A model generated the notes under the pieces. That model was not told where the DNA came from and did no database searches. It saw nothing but the letters and a program-made list of their open reading frames with translations. The translations under genes were made by a program, and so were the position numbers. From Terriglobia bacterium (lineage in GTDB: Bacteria > Acidobacteriota > Terriglobia > Bryobacterales > Bryobacteraceae): a stretch of 64,000 nt of DNA. The DNA lies in NCBI GenBank assembly GCA_020073305.1, contig JAIQFK010000014.1, forward strand, positions 1 to 64,000, written 5' to 3'. This document shows positions 7,505 through 16,542 of this stretch, piece by piece. Within the stretch, counting starts at the first letter, position 1; every line of letters begins with the position of its first letter.

Positions 7505-9127
7505 TCAATCCGCGGCTACGGGACCTTCGCCGCCGGAGAGTTCCATAAGTATTTTTTCGCGGCGTTCGACCGCGGTGTGGACCGCGGAGTCCATCGCAAT
7601 CCAGTAAACCACCACACCCAGAACCGCGGCGAAGGCCAGGATGGCGGAGAAAATCAGCTCGCTCGAGAAGACGCGGCGCGCCCAGAATGCCAGGAACACG
7701 GGCAACAGGGCAATGGGATAAAAGACGAAAATCAACGCTTGCAGACGGCTGCCGGCGCCGCCCTGCGAAACACGCTCGGGGTTCATGGCGCGTGGAAAGT
7801 GAACCGAGCTCAGATTGCCGATGGCCAGCAGATAGACGGCCACGATGGGTGTGACGATGAAGGCTTCGGCGACATTGGCTGGCGCGATGCGGATGCGCAG
7901 CAGGAAGGCGGCGAGCGTGACGGCCAGCATCTCGACCGCGATAAACAGGACCACGGCGATATTCTTGCCCGCCAGCGACTGGGCGATCGATACCGGAACC
8001 GAAAAGTAGACCTGCGAAGCCGAACGATCGAAGCCGAAGGTATTCAGAAACGACACCTGGCCCAGAAGCATAAGCGCGTAGGCGCTGACGATGGTGAGAT
8101 AGTGTTCGGCGACCACGGTGCTGCCGCCGCTGCGCCCGCCACCGAACGTGACGGGCAGCCAGATGAGGAGGCCGAAAGAAAATCCCATGATAAACACCAT
8201 GCGAAATCGAGGCGTGCGACTGAGAGCGCGCAGTTCTTTCTCGACGATGGCCGCGGTGGGATCGGGCAAGAACAGCGCGGGCAGCCGGTAGAAGGGTTCC
8301 AGCCGGCCGGGGCTTCGATCGTTCGTAGACGGGCCGGCGGTGGCTTGCGCGTCATAACGCAGGCTACGTTCAAACTGCCGGCGGCTGAAAGCGAAGGCGG
8401 CTACGGTCCAGCAGATGAGGATGAAGATCGAGAAAAGCGCCTCCTGGCCAAGGGCGATGCGCGCGGTGGCGGTCCAGGGCCAGAAACCTCCGGGTGGTTG
8501 GGTGATCAGCCGGCGGACGATGCCCGCCGTGCCGGGTGTGGCGGCTGCGAGGCGGGGCAAGGCGGCGCAACTGATGAGCACCAGCATCAGAATTTCGCGC
8601 AGCCTCTTGTGGGAGAGCAGGCGCTCCAGCAGACTGCGAACGCCCGCAGCCAGTAGAAGATTGAAGAGCACGAATAGCAGATAGGACGTGACGAGGCGCG
8701 GCGCTCGCGCGATGCCGCCGAGCACCGGGTTCCGCAACAGGCCGGTGAGGGATCCTGCGAGCACTAACAACATTTCCGCGCAGGTGGTCAACCGCAGCAA
8801 GACTTCGATGACGAAGAGCTTCCGATGCGGCACCGGGTAGACCATCAGCTTCTTCAAATCGAGCGAAGCGCCGAGGCTGGCTGAAATGAGCGGTGCAAGC
8901 TGCCAATACAGAAAAATGAGCATGAGCCCGATGGGAAGGGCACGGACCTGTTTGGCCGCGGATTGCCCGTATTCGGCGAACTGCTCGGCCACGAAGGCCA
9001 GCACCACCCAGAAACCGTACCAGAGGAGGGCCGTCAGAATCGAAAAGATGGCGCCGCGGCGATGCGAGCCCAGGCGCAAGCGCATACTCAGCCATTGCGC
9101 GCGCAGAATAGCCGCGATCACAGCCAC
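7505..9127 (-). CDS. ABC-2-type exporter permease
   Basis: 540 residues with about 12 hydrophobic segments spread over the whole length and a long loop near 250-300. No signal peptide or ATPase motif. The gene begins 10 bp inside the end of the ATPase gene (overlap 9118-9127), so the two are translationally coupled and form one exporter. The substrate cannot be read from the sequence. The segment LDLKKLMVYPVPHRKLF is typical of large ABC-2 permeases in acidobacteria and actinobacteria. A second, unrelated-looking ATPase/permease pair occurs at 49433-51952. Confidence 0.8.
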   Translation of the reverse strand: MAVIAAILRAQWLSMRLRLGSHRRGAIFSILTALLWYGFWVVLAFVAEQFAEYGQSAAKQVRALPIGLMLIFLYWQLAPLISASLGASLDLKKLMVYPVPHRKLFVIEVLLRLTTCAEMLLVLAGSLTGLLRNPVLGGIARAPRLVTSYLLFVLFNLLLAAGVRSLLERLLSHKRLREILMLVLISCAALPRLAAATPGTAGIVRRLITQPPGGFWPWTATARIALGQEALFSIFILICWTVAAFAFSRRQFERSLRYDAQATAGPSTNDRSPGRLEPFYRLPALFLPDPTAAIVEKELRALSRTPRFRMVFIMGFSFGLLIWLPVTFGGGRSGGSTVVAEHYLTIVSAYALMLLGQVSFLNTFGFDRSASQVYFSVPVSIAQSLAGKNIAVVLFIAVEMLAVTLAAFLLRIRIAPANVAEAFIVTPIVAVYLLAIGNLSSVHFPRAMNPERVSQGGAGSRLQALIFVFYPIALLPVFLAFWARRVFSSELIFSAILAFAAVLGVVVYWIAMDSAVHTAVERREKILMELSGGEGPVAAD

Positions 9128-9873
9128 TCCAGCTTTTGGAACTCGCGCTCCGCTCCGACCACGCGCACGAATACGTCTTCTAGCGTTTCCGAGCCGGCAC
9201 GCAATTCCTGCATGGTCCCTTCGCGCACAATCCGGCCTTCATGAATGATGGCCACACGATCACACAGGCGCTCGACGACTTCGAGCACGTGCGAGGTCAA
9301 GAAGATGGTGGCACCCTGGCGGACCTGATCGAGCAGGATGTCTTTCATGAGGCGCGCGCCGACGGCGTCGACGCCCTCGAACGGCTCATCCATGAGGAAA
9401 AGCTGGGGACGGTGGATGAGCGAAGCCGCCATGGCAACGCGCTTGCGCATGCCTTTCGAGTATTCGGCAATCAGTTTGCGCCGCTGGCCGGCCAGTTCGA
9501 ACAATTCGAGCAGCTCACCCGCGCGTTCCCGCGCGACCGGCCGGGCGAGACCGTACATGCGGCCGACGAATTCGAGGAACTCGGCGCCGGTCAGGCGATC
9601 AAACAATAGCGACTCGTCAGGCACCAGCCCGATGCGTTTCTTAATTTCGAGTTCTTGCTCCGGCATCGGCAAGCCGAGCAGCTTGATGGATCCTGAAGTG
9701 GGCGGGATCAGCCCGGTGAGCATCCGAATGGTGGTGGACTTCCCCGCCCCGTTGGGCCCGAGGAACCCAAAGAAACTGCCGCAGGGAACGGTCAGGCTCA
9801 GCCCGTCCACGGCGGCCTTGCTCCCGTAGACTTTGCGGAGGTTTTCAACCTCGATAGCGGGCGCGCCGGTCAT
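9118..9873 (-). CDS. ABC transporter ATP-binding protein
   Basis: 251 residues of the ABC-2/CcmA class. Walker A GPNGAGKST (about 37-45), Q-loop region, signature YSKGMRKR (in place of LSGGQ, as in multidrug/ABC-2 ATPases), Walker B LFLMDEP and H-loop LTSHV are all present. It is first in a two-gene unit with the permease at 7505-9127. The start ATG 9873 is followed by MTGAPAIEVENLRKVYG, which fits the family N-terminus. Confidence 0.9.
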   Translation of the reverse strand: MTGAPAIEVENLRKVYGSKAAVDGLSLTVPCGSFFGFLGPNGAGKSTTIRMLTGLIPPTSGSIKLLGLPMPEQELEIKKRIGLVPDESLLFDRLTGAEFLEFVGRMYGLARPVARERAGELLELFELAGQRRKLIAEYSKGMRKRVAMAASLIHRPQLFLMDEPFEGVDAVGARLMKDILLDQVRQGATIFLTSHVLEVVERLCDRVAIIHEGRIVREGTMQELRAGSETLEDVFVRVVGAEREFQKLEWL

Positions 9874-9921
9874 GCAGTTTCATCGTAGGACAGGCGTCCG
9901 TGCCTGTCCATCATGCGAAGG

Positions 9922-10503
9922 TTATTTCAAGACCACCAGGCAGCTTGCCAGAATGTCGTGCAGGGCCTGTTTCTTCTCGGTGAAAGCGGCCATGAGATAA
10001 CCGATGTTCATGATCGCGCTCGACAGCCACTTCCCGAAGAATCGGCCGTTGGCTCGTGAAAACGAAATGCGGTTGCCATTGAGATCGGTGACCTTGATGC
10101 CGAGCGCCATCTTACCGAGTGTGGCTTGGTGGCGGGAACTCTCCATCATGGTGTGATACATCCAGTTACCGGCAAGATAGACCACCAGTCCGGCCAAGAT
10201 TCCGATGGCGAACAAGGCAGCTCCGAGCCCGGCGGTGTCGCGGTCGCCGGCTCCGGAAATGATGCCGAACACTCCCGAGCTGGCGAAAATGATCACCAGG
10301 ATGGGAGACAGTACGAGGCCGTCGATGACCATGGCGACGAACCTTCGCCAGAAGCCGGCGTAACGAAATTGGGGCGCGGGTTGGGAGAAAGCGGTGGCGG
10401 CCGCGGGAACGGCACCCGAAGCCGGCCGATCCAATACCGAGCCGCAACCTTTACAGAATCGTGCAGCGTCGTCGTTCACCGAACCGCAACGGGTGCAAAA
10501 CAT
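9922..10503 (-). CDS. Zinc-ribbon RDD-family membrane protein
   Basis: 193 residues. Cys3-x2-Cys6 and Cys17-x2-Cys20 form an N-terminal zinc ribbon (MFCTRCG...FCKGCG), then a Pro/Ala linker, then an RDD domain with three to four hydrophobic segments (about 52-75, 90-112, 160-178) and the RDD hallmarks FWRRFVAMVIDG and the C-terminal LHDILASCLVV. RDD proteins are of unclear function; some act in ion or antibiotic resistance. It lies in the same direction as the ABC genes but 48 bp upstream of them. A -10-like TATACT lies 19 nt before ATG. Confidence 0.85.
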   Translation of the reverse strand: MFCTRCGSVNDDAARFCKGCGSVLDRPASGAVPAAATAFSQPAPQFRYAGFWRRFVAMVIDGLVLSPILVIIFASSGVFGIISGAGDRDTAGLGAALFAIGILAGLVVYLAGNWMYHTMMESSRHQATLGKMALGIKVTDLNGNRISFSRANGRFFGKWLSSAIMNIGYLMAAFTEKKQALHDILASCLVVLK

Positions 10504-10866
10504 GATCTACAGATCCCGAGTCAGTATATCGAACTGGCAAAATGCGCAACCACGGTGCTGCGCTATCTTCGGTTAGCAGACAGCGCGGTGCGAATCCAAG
10601 CGATGTAAATCTTGCGCGCGGGTCGAAGAAGTTTTGACCGACCGGGAACAATTGGGAGGGACGGGCCGCGGACATTCAGATCTTTGATTCCTGTCAATCC
10701 ATCATCGACCGTCAACTCTCCGACACAGTTGGCACCTCTCCAAAGAGAGGACGGAAGCTGTAAAGGAATACAAATCTACGGACGATAAGTACATTGAGGC
10801 ACGGTTGTCAGGCCCGGAATCCGATGGCATCAAACGTGCATCAAAAAAGGGAGAGAGGTTAGAGAG
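10504..10866. other. Intergenic stretch, no gene recognised
   Basis: 363 bp between the divergent RDD gene and the small-protein gene. A short perfect hairpin, cctctc-caaa-gagagg, lies at 10735-10750. A TGGCAC at 10730-10735 recalls the first half of a sigma-54 site but lacks the TTGC half at the right distance. The last 30 bp are purine-rich and hold the ribosome site of the next gene. Nothing else is supported. Confidence 0.4.
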
Positions 10867-11004
10867 ATGGAAGCGTTGGTAGTTGGTGCGGCGTTAGTCG
10901 GCGGTTGCGCGACAGCGTTCGTGGTCGAAAGAGTCGTTTTGAGCGCTATGTTGCGAGCGCTGGAACGCGGCAAGCCAATGCCACCTGCCTCCTCCTCGCA
11001 CTAG
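10867..11004 (+). CDS. Small single-span membrane protein (45 aa)
   Basis: ATG 10867 follows a purine-rich ribosome site (gagagagg, about 8 nt upstream) and opens a 45-codon frame ending at TAG 11002-11004. The product has one hydrophobic, Gly/Ala/Val-rich segment (residues 3-20) followed by an amphipathic helix VERVVLSAMLRALER and a short Pro/Ser tail. This is the shape of the many small one-helix membrane proteins of acidobacteria, but no named family is recognised. It lies just upstream of the metallopeptidase promoter, in the same direction. Confidence 0.5.
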   Translation: MEALVVGAALVGGCATAFVVERVVLSAMLRALERGKPMPPASSSH

Positions 11005-11018
11005 TTTTCGCGATTCAA

Positions 11019-11047
11019 TTGAAGTTCCCTTCCCACGCCGTTATCCT
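11019..11047 (+). promoter_or_regulatory. Promoter of metallopeptidase gene, leaderless
   Basis: TTGAAG (11019-11024), 17-nt spacer, TATCCT (11042-11047), then 5 nt to a TTG start codon at 11053. The optimal spacing and the short distance to the start suggest a leaderless mRNA. The TTG start makes this case less certain than the ATG and GTG cases. Confidence 0.5.
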
Positions 11048-11052
11048 GAAGG

Positions 11053-12369
11053 TTGACTTTGAAGCGTTGCGCGGACCCGGTTTCAACCCACCCCGTCCCG
11101 AAACCCCATAAAAAGCTGGGCAAAAGCCGCAGGCACTTCCCCTGGCGACCGTGGTTTGTCCTCTTGGTGTTCTGCGCCGCGTGCTGCGCAGCTGCCTGGG
11201 CACAGAAGGGCGACCGAAGCATTTTCGACGAGATGGGGAGCGATCTCCGCGAGCTGGCTCAGATCACAGGCCTCAGACTCCGCCACAAAGTCCCTTACGA
11301 TCTCATCAGCAAGGATCAGGTAAACCGATATCTGAAAGATCGCGTCGCGGATGTCAGCACGCCCGAGGAGCTGCGGATCGAAGAGTTGGAGCTGAAGAAG
11401 TTCGGCTTTGTGCCACAGGATTTCGACTTGGCGAAGACCACTGTCGATCTGCTGACCGAGCAGGCAGCGGCGTTTTACGACTACCACAAGAAAAAGCTGT
11501 ACATCACCGATTGGGCGCCGTCCGGGATGCGCGAGGCCGCGCTGGTCCATGAGCTGGCGCACGCGCTGGCAGACCAGAATTTTCATCTGGAGCGCTTCAT
11601 CCGGCAGAGCCACGACGATGACGACCTTTCGATGGCACGCATGGCCGTCATGGAGGGGCAGGCCACCTGGCTGATGTCGGAGGCGGTGGAGCGAAGAGCG
11701 GGCCAATCACTGAAAGATTCCCAGGCGGCGGTCGAGGTGATGAGCAAAGCGATGGAATCGGGCGGCGACCAGTACCCGGTGTTTGAATCCGCGCCACTCT
11801 ACCTGCGCCGGACTCTAGTGTTTCCATACACGCAGGGCATGCTGTTCCAGAATGCCGTGGTACAGAAACTGGATGAAGCTGCGTTTGCCGAAGTCTTCCG
11901 GCGGCCGCCGGTTTCCACGCAACAGATTCTGCACCCGGAAAAATACTTTGCGCATCTCGCGCCCACCCGTCCCACGTTGCCGGAGTTTTCGCGGCATGGG
12001 TACAAGCGGCTGGCCTTGGGAACCATGGGCGAGCTGGACCACGCGCTCCTGATTGAACAGTTCCGAAACGAACGGGAGGCCGGGAAAATCGCTCCGCATT
12101 GGAGGGGCGGCTTGTACGCGCTCGAGGAGAATAAGGCCGAGCATCGCGTGGTGCTCGAGTACGCGGTCGAGTGGGAGGATGCGGATTGGGCCCGGCAGTT
12201 CTTTGCGGCGTATCAGGATGCGCTGCAAAAGAAGTGGCGCAAAATCGAAGTGCAATGCAGCAGCGACTCGACATTCGCCGGCCTGGGTGACGACGGGTAT
12301 TTCGTAGTGCGGCAGGACGGCGCAGTGGTGCGCAGCCTCGAAGGCCTGCGCGACCCTGCGGTAAACTGA
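11053..12369 (+). CDS. Exported HExxH zinc metallopeptidase-like protein
   Basis: 438 residues. A long basic N-terminus is followed by one hydrophobic segment (about 33-50, ending AWAQ) that acts as signal peptide or anchor. The motif LVHELAHALADQ at about 164-175 is a gluzincin HExxH (His166, Glu167, His170), and AVMEGQATWLM about 35 residues later offers the third ligand Glu. I do not recognise a named family. The only in-frame start before the hydrophobic segment that fits a promoter is TTG 11053; an internal GTG or TTG in the hydrophobic part cannot be excluded. The thioredoxin-like gene follows after 5 bp and is likely co-transcribed. Confidence 0.65.
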   Translation: MTLKRCADPVSTHPVPKPHKKLGKSRRHFPWRPWFVLLVFCAACCAAAWAQKGDRSIFDEMGSDLRELAQITGLRLRHKVPYDLISKDQVNRYLKDRVADVSTPEELRIEELELKKFGFVPQDFDLAKTTVDLLTEQAAAFYDYHKKKLYITDWAPSGMREAALVHELAHALADQNFHLERFIRQSHDDDDLSMARMAVMEGQATWLMSEAVERRAGQSLKDSQAAVEVMSKAMESGGDQYPVFESAPLYLRRTLVFPYTQGMLFQNAVVQKLDEAAFAEVFRRPPVSTQQILHPEKYFAHLAPTRPTLPEFSRHGYKRLALGTMGELDHALLIEQFRNEREAGKIAPHWRGGLYALEENKAEHRVVLEYAVEWEDADWARQFFAAYQDALQKKWRKIEVQCSSDSTFAGLGDDGYFVVRQDGAVVRSLEGLRDPAVN

Positions 12370-12374
12370 GGCTA

Positions 12375-12935
12375 ATGCGCTTCCAAAACATTTGCGCCGT
12401 TTTTCTGTGCCTGGCGGGGCTCGTGGTGGCAGCCGATATACCGCGGCCATCTCCCGATTTTGTGATCAACCTGAACGATGGCAGCCAGCTTCATTTGAGC
12501 CAGTACCGGGGAAAAGTGGTGGTTCTAGCGTTCATTCTCACTTACTGCCCGCACTGCCAGTTCACGGCACAGACCCTTTCCGGGCTGCAGAAGGAATATG
12601 GCCCGCAGGGAATCCAAGTGGTCGCTTCGGCCATCGACCCGATGGCTTCCATGAAGGTGCCGGACTTCATCAAGCAGTTTCAGCCGGGATACCCCGTGGG
12701 TTCTAACGAACACGATGCGGCGGTCACGTACTTGCAGCACCCGGTGATGTTCCGGATGATGATGCCGCAACTCGTCTTCATTGACCGAAAGGGAACCATC
12801 CGGGCGCAATATGCGGGCGACGATGAGAAATTCTTCGACAAGGCCACTCAGGAAAAGAATATTCGCGAGGTCATCGAGCCGCTGCTGAAGGAAAACGTGA
12901 CGCAAGCGGCGCACAAGAAGAGTGCCAGCCGATAG
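12375..12935 (+). CDS. Exported thioredoxin-like / TlpA-family protein
   Basis: 186 residues with a signal peptide (1-19) and a thioredoxin fold of the AhpC/TSA-TlpA class. The active site is TYCPHC (CxxC), followed by GIQVVASAIDPM and the cis-Pro segment MPQLVFIDRKG. It probably works as a periplasmic thiol-disulfide oxidoreductase. A TAAACT box 7 nt before ATG 12375 could give an additional leaderless transcript, though the gene is only 5 bp downstream of the metallopeptidase-like gene. A Lys-rich C-terminus follows the fold. Confidence 0.85.
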   Translation: MRFQNICAVFLCLAGLVVAADIPRPSPDFVINLNDGSQLHLSQYRGKVVVLAFILTYCPHCQFTAQTLSGLQKEYGPQGIQVVASAIDPMASMKVPDFIKQFQPGYPVGSNEHDAAVTYLQHPVMFRMMMPQLVFIDRKGTIRAQYAGDDEKFFDKATQEKNIREVIEPLLKENVTQAAHKKSASR

Positions 12936-12942
12936 CGATCCG

Positions 12943-13893
12943 TTACTTGTACTTTTCGTATTCCGCGGCAATTCCAGCGGACTGAACATCGCCCGGATGA
13001 ATGATCACTCGATACCGGAAGCGGAGTTCGTGTCCCGGTTCGACGGTCATGCTTCCGCGCGCGCTCTTGTCATTCAGAAAATCGTGCAGGCCGAAAATAT
13101 TCGCCGCGAATAAGCCGTAGCTGCGGGAGTGCCAGTACGTAGGGTGACGCGGGTTGGAGGGATGGTCGAGGATAGCGACGCCAAGCTTCTCGCCGTCGAT
13201 CTCTCCGAAATAATCCACCCAGCTGGCGTGATGACCCCATACCTGCGCCTCGCCGTGCCCGCCTTCGGAGTCCACCATCAAGCCCGTACGCTTCGGAGTT
13301 GGCAGCGATTCATGGGTGGGCTCTTCAAGAGGCGCCGACAGGCGAATAGCAAACGTGCCTTCCTTGGTATCGCCAAACGTGACTTTCTCGACCGGCGTCA
13401 AGGTAATGTCGAAGTCGATCATGCGCCTGGAAGGCTCGGCGTGGAACGTCATGGTGCGCGCCTCGGTCAGCAGGGTTCTGCCCTGCGGATCCACCCAGTC
13501 AAAAGTCAGGTTCATGGTGCCGGATTCCTTTCCCCCGGCGAGAGAGCCGATGCTCTTCAGCATGATCCTGGCGTTCTTTCCGCCGTGCTGGGAGGGCTCG
13601 TTGCTCCAGAAATCGAAGCCGTTCACGCTGCCGTGGCTGAACCAAAGGCCGCGATGGTGGGGGTGGTCGTGGGTTTCGCCCGGCACTTTCTCCATCGGAT
13701 AACGGCGGGTGACTATTTTGCCGGATGCCGAGCGCAGTGGATGTAAATAAGGTTTCGACGTCTCGGGACCGCAGAAGAGCGTGGTATAGGGTTTGCCATC
13801 GATAGTTACCTCTATCCGGCCCGGAACCTTATCGAAGGTTACTTGAGCGCATAGCGGTGCGGCCAGCAGAAAAAACCAGTAGGAGGTTTTCAT
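12943..13893 (-). CDS. PmoA-family (DUF6807) secreted protein
   Basis: 316 residues with a short signal peptide (1-16, ending LCA). The family hallmarks are a conserved HPLRS segment, DHPHHRGLWFSHG.VNG, and a late HPSNPRHPTYWHSR.YGLFAANIFG. Despite the family name it is unrelated to catalytic subunits of methane monooxygenase; members are abundant in acidobacteria, planctomycetes and Bacteroidetes and are thought to act on sugars or in surface polysaccharide use. The His-rich segment suggests metal binding. It is divergent from the amidase gene with 26 bp between start codons. Confidence 0.85.
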   Translation of the reverse strand: MKTSYWFFLLAAPLCAQVTFDKVPGRIEVTIDGKPYTTLFCGPETSKPYLHPLRSASGKIVTRRYPMEKVPGETHDHPHHRGLWFSHGSVNGFDFWSNEPSQHGGKNARIMLKSIGSLAGGKESGTMNLTFDWVDPQGRTLLTEARTMTFHAEPSRRMIDFDITLTPVEKVTFGDTKEGTFAIRLSAPLEEPTHESLPTPKRTGLMVDSEGGHGEAQVWGHHASWVDYFGEIDGEKLGVAILDHPSNPRHPTYWHSRSYGLFAANIFGLHDFLNDKSARGSMTVEPGHELRFRYRVIIHPGDVQSAGIAAEYEKYK

Positions 13894-13919
13894 AAAACGG
13901 TTCTACATTATAAAGGGAT

Positions 13920-15173
13920 ATGTGGCTGGCTGACGACGGCACGGTTTACACCGACCGGCCTGTGCACGCGAAGGTCGGTCTGCTGCGCCAGTTTGTGGAC
14001 TGGCTGGAAACTCACAAGCGCAGCGCCGACGAATTGCTCGAACTTTGTCTCGAGCGCATCTCGACGCGCGACGCGCAGTTGCACGCATGGGTGCAGGTGT
14101 CACCGCAGCCGGCGCCCGGCAAAGGACCGCTTTCCGGAATTCCGTTCGGCGTCAAAGATATTTTCGAGACGTGCGATCTTGCGACCGAATATGGGTCGGC
14201 GTTATATGCGGGCCGCAAAGGGTCGACAGATGCCGCGCTGGTGACGCGGTTTCGCAAGCTGGGCGCCGTGTTGATGGGGAAAACGCACACCACGGCTTTC
14301 GCCTACTTCGATGCGGCGCCAACGCGCAATCCACACAACCCGGCACACACGCCCGGCGGCAGTTCAAGCGGCTCGGCCGCAGCGGTCGCGGCGGGAATGG
14401 CGCCATTTGCACTCGGGACGCAGACGCTGGGATCGGTCTTGCGCCCCGCGTCATTCTGCGGCGTGGTGGGATTCAAGCCCAGCGTGGGTTTGCTTTCGCT
14501 CGAAGGGGCGCTGCCGTTCGCACCCTCCCTGGACACAGCGGGCCTTTTTACACAGACCGCCGATGACATGCACTGGCTCTGGACCGCCATCGGCCACGCT
14601 GAAGCAACACCCAAGCGCAGCTTGGCGATTCCGTCCCTGATGCCGCCGGTTGAACCCGCCATGGAAGTGGCATTCCGGCGGACGGTGGAGCGGCTGGAAC
14701 CGCAATTCAGCATCAGCGTTGTGGAGATGCCGGAGCGATTTGCCGAGCTGTCTGGCGCCACGAACGTCATCTTCGCGTACGAAGGCGCGCGCACCCATGA
14801 GGCGCGCTGGCGCGAACACGGCGAGCGCATTGGCCCGAAACTGGCGCGACTGGTCGAAGAGGGGTTGCGCATCACGGCAGATCAATACCACGCCGCGCTG
14901 ATTACTGTGGTTGAGATCAAGCGGCAGATGAGCCGCCTGTTCGGACAGTATCCCGTGCTGGTGACGCCGGCCGCGCCTGGGCCAGCACCCGAGGGTTTGC
15001 ATTCTACCGGGGACCCGGTGATGAATCTTCCCTGGACCGCTCTGGGCGTTCCCGCCATTTCCGTTCCCATGCCTGGTTTGGGATTGCCGCTTGGGCTCCA
15101 GCTGGTCTCAGAATCCGGAACGGACAGCTCGCTCCTGGCTCTTGCCGCCGAGGTGGAATCTCTCCTGCAATGA
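13920..15173 (+). CDS. Amidase (amidase-signature family)
   Basis: 417 residues of the amidase-signature superfamily. The Ser-cisSer-Lys triad is visible: Lys79 in GVKDIF, the cis-Ser in GGSSSGSAAA (about 148-150) and the nucleophile in TLGSVLRPASFCG (about Ser172). The substrate is unknown; AtzE/GatA-like hydrolases act on amides, ureas or biurets. The stop overlaps the start of the purine permease (ATGA), so a role in nitrogen-compound or purine-derived amide use is plausible. A TATAAA lies 5 nt before ATG 13920, so the message may be leaderless. No ribosome site at proper distance. Confidence 0.85.
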   Translation: MWLADDGTVYTDRPVHAKVGLLRQFVDWLETHKRSADELLELCLERISTRDAQLHAWVQVSPQPAPGKGPLSGIPFGVKDIFETCDLATEYGSALYAGRKGSTDAALVTRFRKLGAVLMGKTHTTAFAYFDAAPTRNPHNPAHTPGGSSSGSAAAVAAGMAPFALGTQTLGSVLRPASFCGVVGFKPSVGLLSLEGALPFAPSLDTAGLFTQTADDMHWLWTAIGHAEATPKRSLAIPSLMPPVEPAMEVAFRRTVERLEPQFSISVVEMPERFAELSGATNVIFAYEGARTHEARWREHGERIGPKLARLVEEGLRITADQYHAALITVVEIKRQMSRLFGQYPVLVTPAAPGPAPEGLHSTGDPVMNLPWTALGVPAISVPMPGLGLPLGLQLVSESGTDSSLLALAAEVESLLQ

Positions 15174-16489
15174 TTAGCGCCCGGGCGCGTCTGGAGCGCT
15201 ACTTCGAATTCCACGAGCTGGGCACCAACTGGCGAACCGAAATCCTCGCTGGTATCACAACGTTCATGACGATGGCGTACATCGTGTTCGTAAATCCTTC
15301 CATCCTGCGCGAAGCCGGCATGCCGCTGGCGGCCGTGACGGCGGCGACCTGCCTCTCGGCGGCGTTCGGAAGCATCTTGATGGGTGCGGTGGCGCGGTAT
15401 CCGCTGGCGCTCGCTCCGGGGATGGGTCTGAATGCGTACTTCACCTACTCGGTGGTGAAGGTCATGGGAGTCCCCTGGCAGACGGCGCTGGGCGCGGTGT
15501 TCATCTCCGGCGTGAGCTTTCTGATTCTGACGCTCGTTGGCGTCCGGCGTCTGATTGTTTCCGCGATTCCGCACGAACTGTACGCCGCCGTGGCCGCGGG
15601 CGTGGGGCTGTTCATCGCGCTCATCGGATTTCGCAGCTCGGGCATCATCGTTCCCAGCGCGGCAACGACCGTGGCCATGGGCAATCTTCGCGATCCGCAT
15701 ACGGCGCTCGCCATCTTCGGCCTGTTGTTCATGGCGGCCCTGCTGGCGTGGGGAGTGCGGGCCGCCATCCTGGTCGGCGTGCTAGGCACTACCGTAGCGG
15801 GTGTATTTTGCGGACTGGTCGACTGGCAGCCGCAGCGCTACGGCCTGTCGGATATCAGCGCCACCGCGTTGCAGCTCGATATTCGCTCAGCGATGCGGCT
15901 CGGCCTGGTGGAAATCGTGTTCGCGTTTCTGTTCGTCGATCTGTTCGATAACGTAGGCACGCTGGTGGCGGTGGGCCAGAAGGCCGGGCTGTTCAACCGC
16001 GCTCACGAAATCCCACGCATCAACCGGATTCTGCTGGCCGACGCTTCGGCTACTATTGCCGGGTCGCTCGCGGGCACGTCGACCGTGGTCAGCTACATCG
16101 AAAGCTCGGCCGGCGTGGCGGCGGGTGGGCGCACGGGCGTGACCGCGATCGTCACCGGGCTGCTGTTCATCGCCGCGCTCTGGCTCGCGCCGATGGTCGG
16201 CGCCATTCCAGCCGCCGCCACAGCGCCCGCGCTCATTGTGGTGGGCAGTATGATGATGACCACCATCACCGAGATCCGCTGGAACGATCCGGTGGTTTCC
16301 CTGCCCGCCTTTCTGACCATGATGGCGATCCCGCTCACGTTCAGCATCGCCAACGGCCTGGCGTTCGGCTTCACGGCCTACACGCTGCTCAAAGTGCTGC
16401 GGGGCCAGTACCGGGAAGTGAACTGGCTGGTGTACGCGCTCACCGCGCTGTTCATCGTGCGGTTCGTGTATTTGGGGAGAGGCGGATAG
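15170..16489 (+). CDS. NCS2-family purine permease (AzgA/PbuG-like)
   Basis: 439 residues with 12-14 hydrophobic segments. The AzgA-like signatures are GITTFMTMAYIVFVNP near the N-terminus, APGMGLNAYFTYSVV, and FLFVDLFDNVGTLVAVGQ followed by ADASATIAGSLAGTSTVVSYIES. Family members import adenine, guanine or hypoxanthine with protons. It is coupled to the amidase by a 4-bp overlap. A guanine-deaminase-like gene with urease lies 25 kb downstream and could use the same purine nitrogen, but this link is only inferred. Confidence 0.9.
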   Translation: MISARARLERYFEFHELGTNWRTEILAGITTFMTMAYIVFVNPSILREAGMPLAAVTAATCLSAAFGSILMGAVARYPLALAPGMGLNAYFTYSVVKVMGVPWQTALGAVFISGVSFLILTLVGVRRLIVSAIPHELYAAVAAGVGLFIALIGFRSSGIIVPSAATTVAMGNLRDPHTALAIFGLLFMAALLAWGVRAAILVGVLGTTVAGVFCGLVDWQPQRYGLSDISATALQLDIRSAMRLGLVEIVFAFLFVDLFDNVGTLVAVGQKAGLFNRAHEIPRINRILLADASATIAGSLAGTSTVVSYIESSAGVAAGGRTGVTAIVTGLLFIAALWLAPMVGAIPAAATAPALIVVGSMMMTTITEIRWNDPVVSLPAFLTMMAIPLTFSIANGLAFGFTAYTLLKVLRGQYREVNWLVYALTALFIVRFVYLGRGG

Positions 16490-16542
16490 GGGGCAACCGT
16501 TTTCTTTTGTCTTGCGCGACGGTAACGGAGCGGTTGCCGATC

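Noticed and set aside
7442-8656. 404-codon open frame on the plus strand
   Set aside because: It is antisense to the ABC permease, low in complexity (Gly/Asp/Gln/Arg) and without domain features.
10730-10745. Possible sigma-54 promoter (TGGCAC)
   Set aside because: The TTGC half is missing at the required distance.
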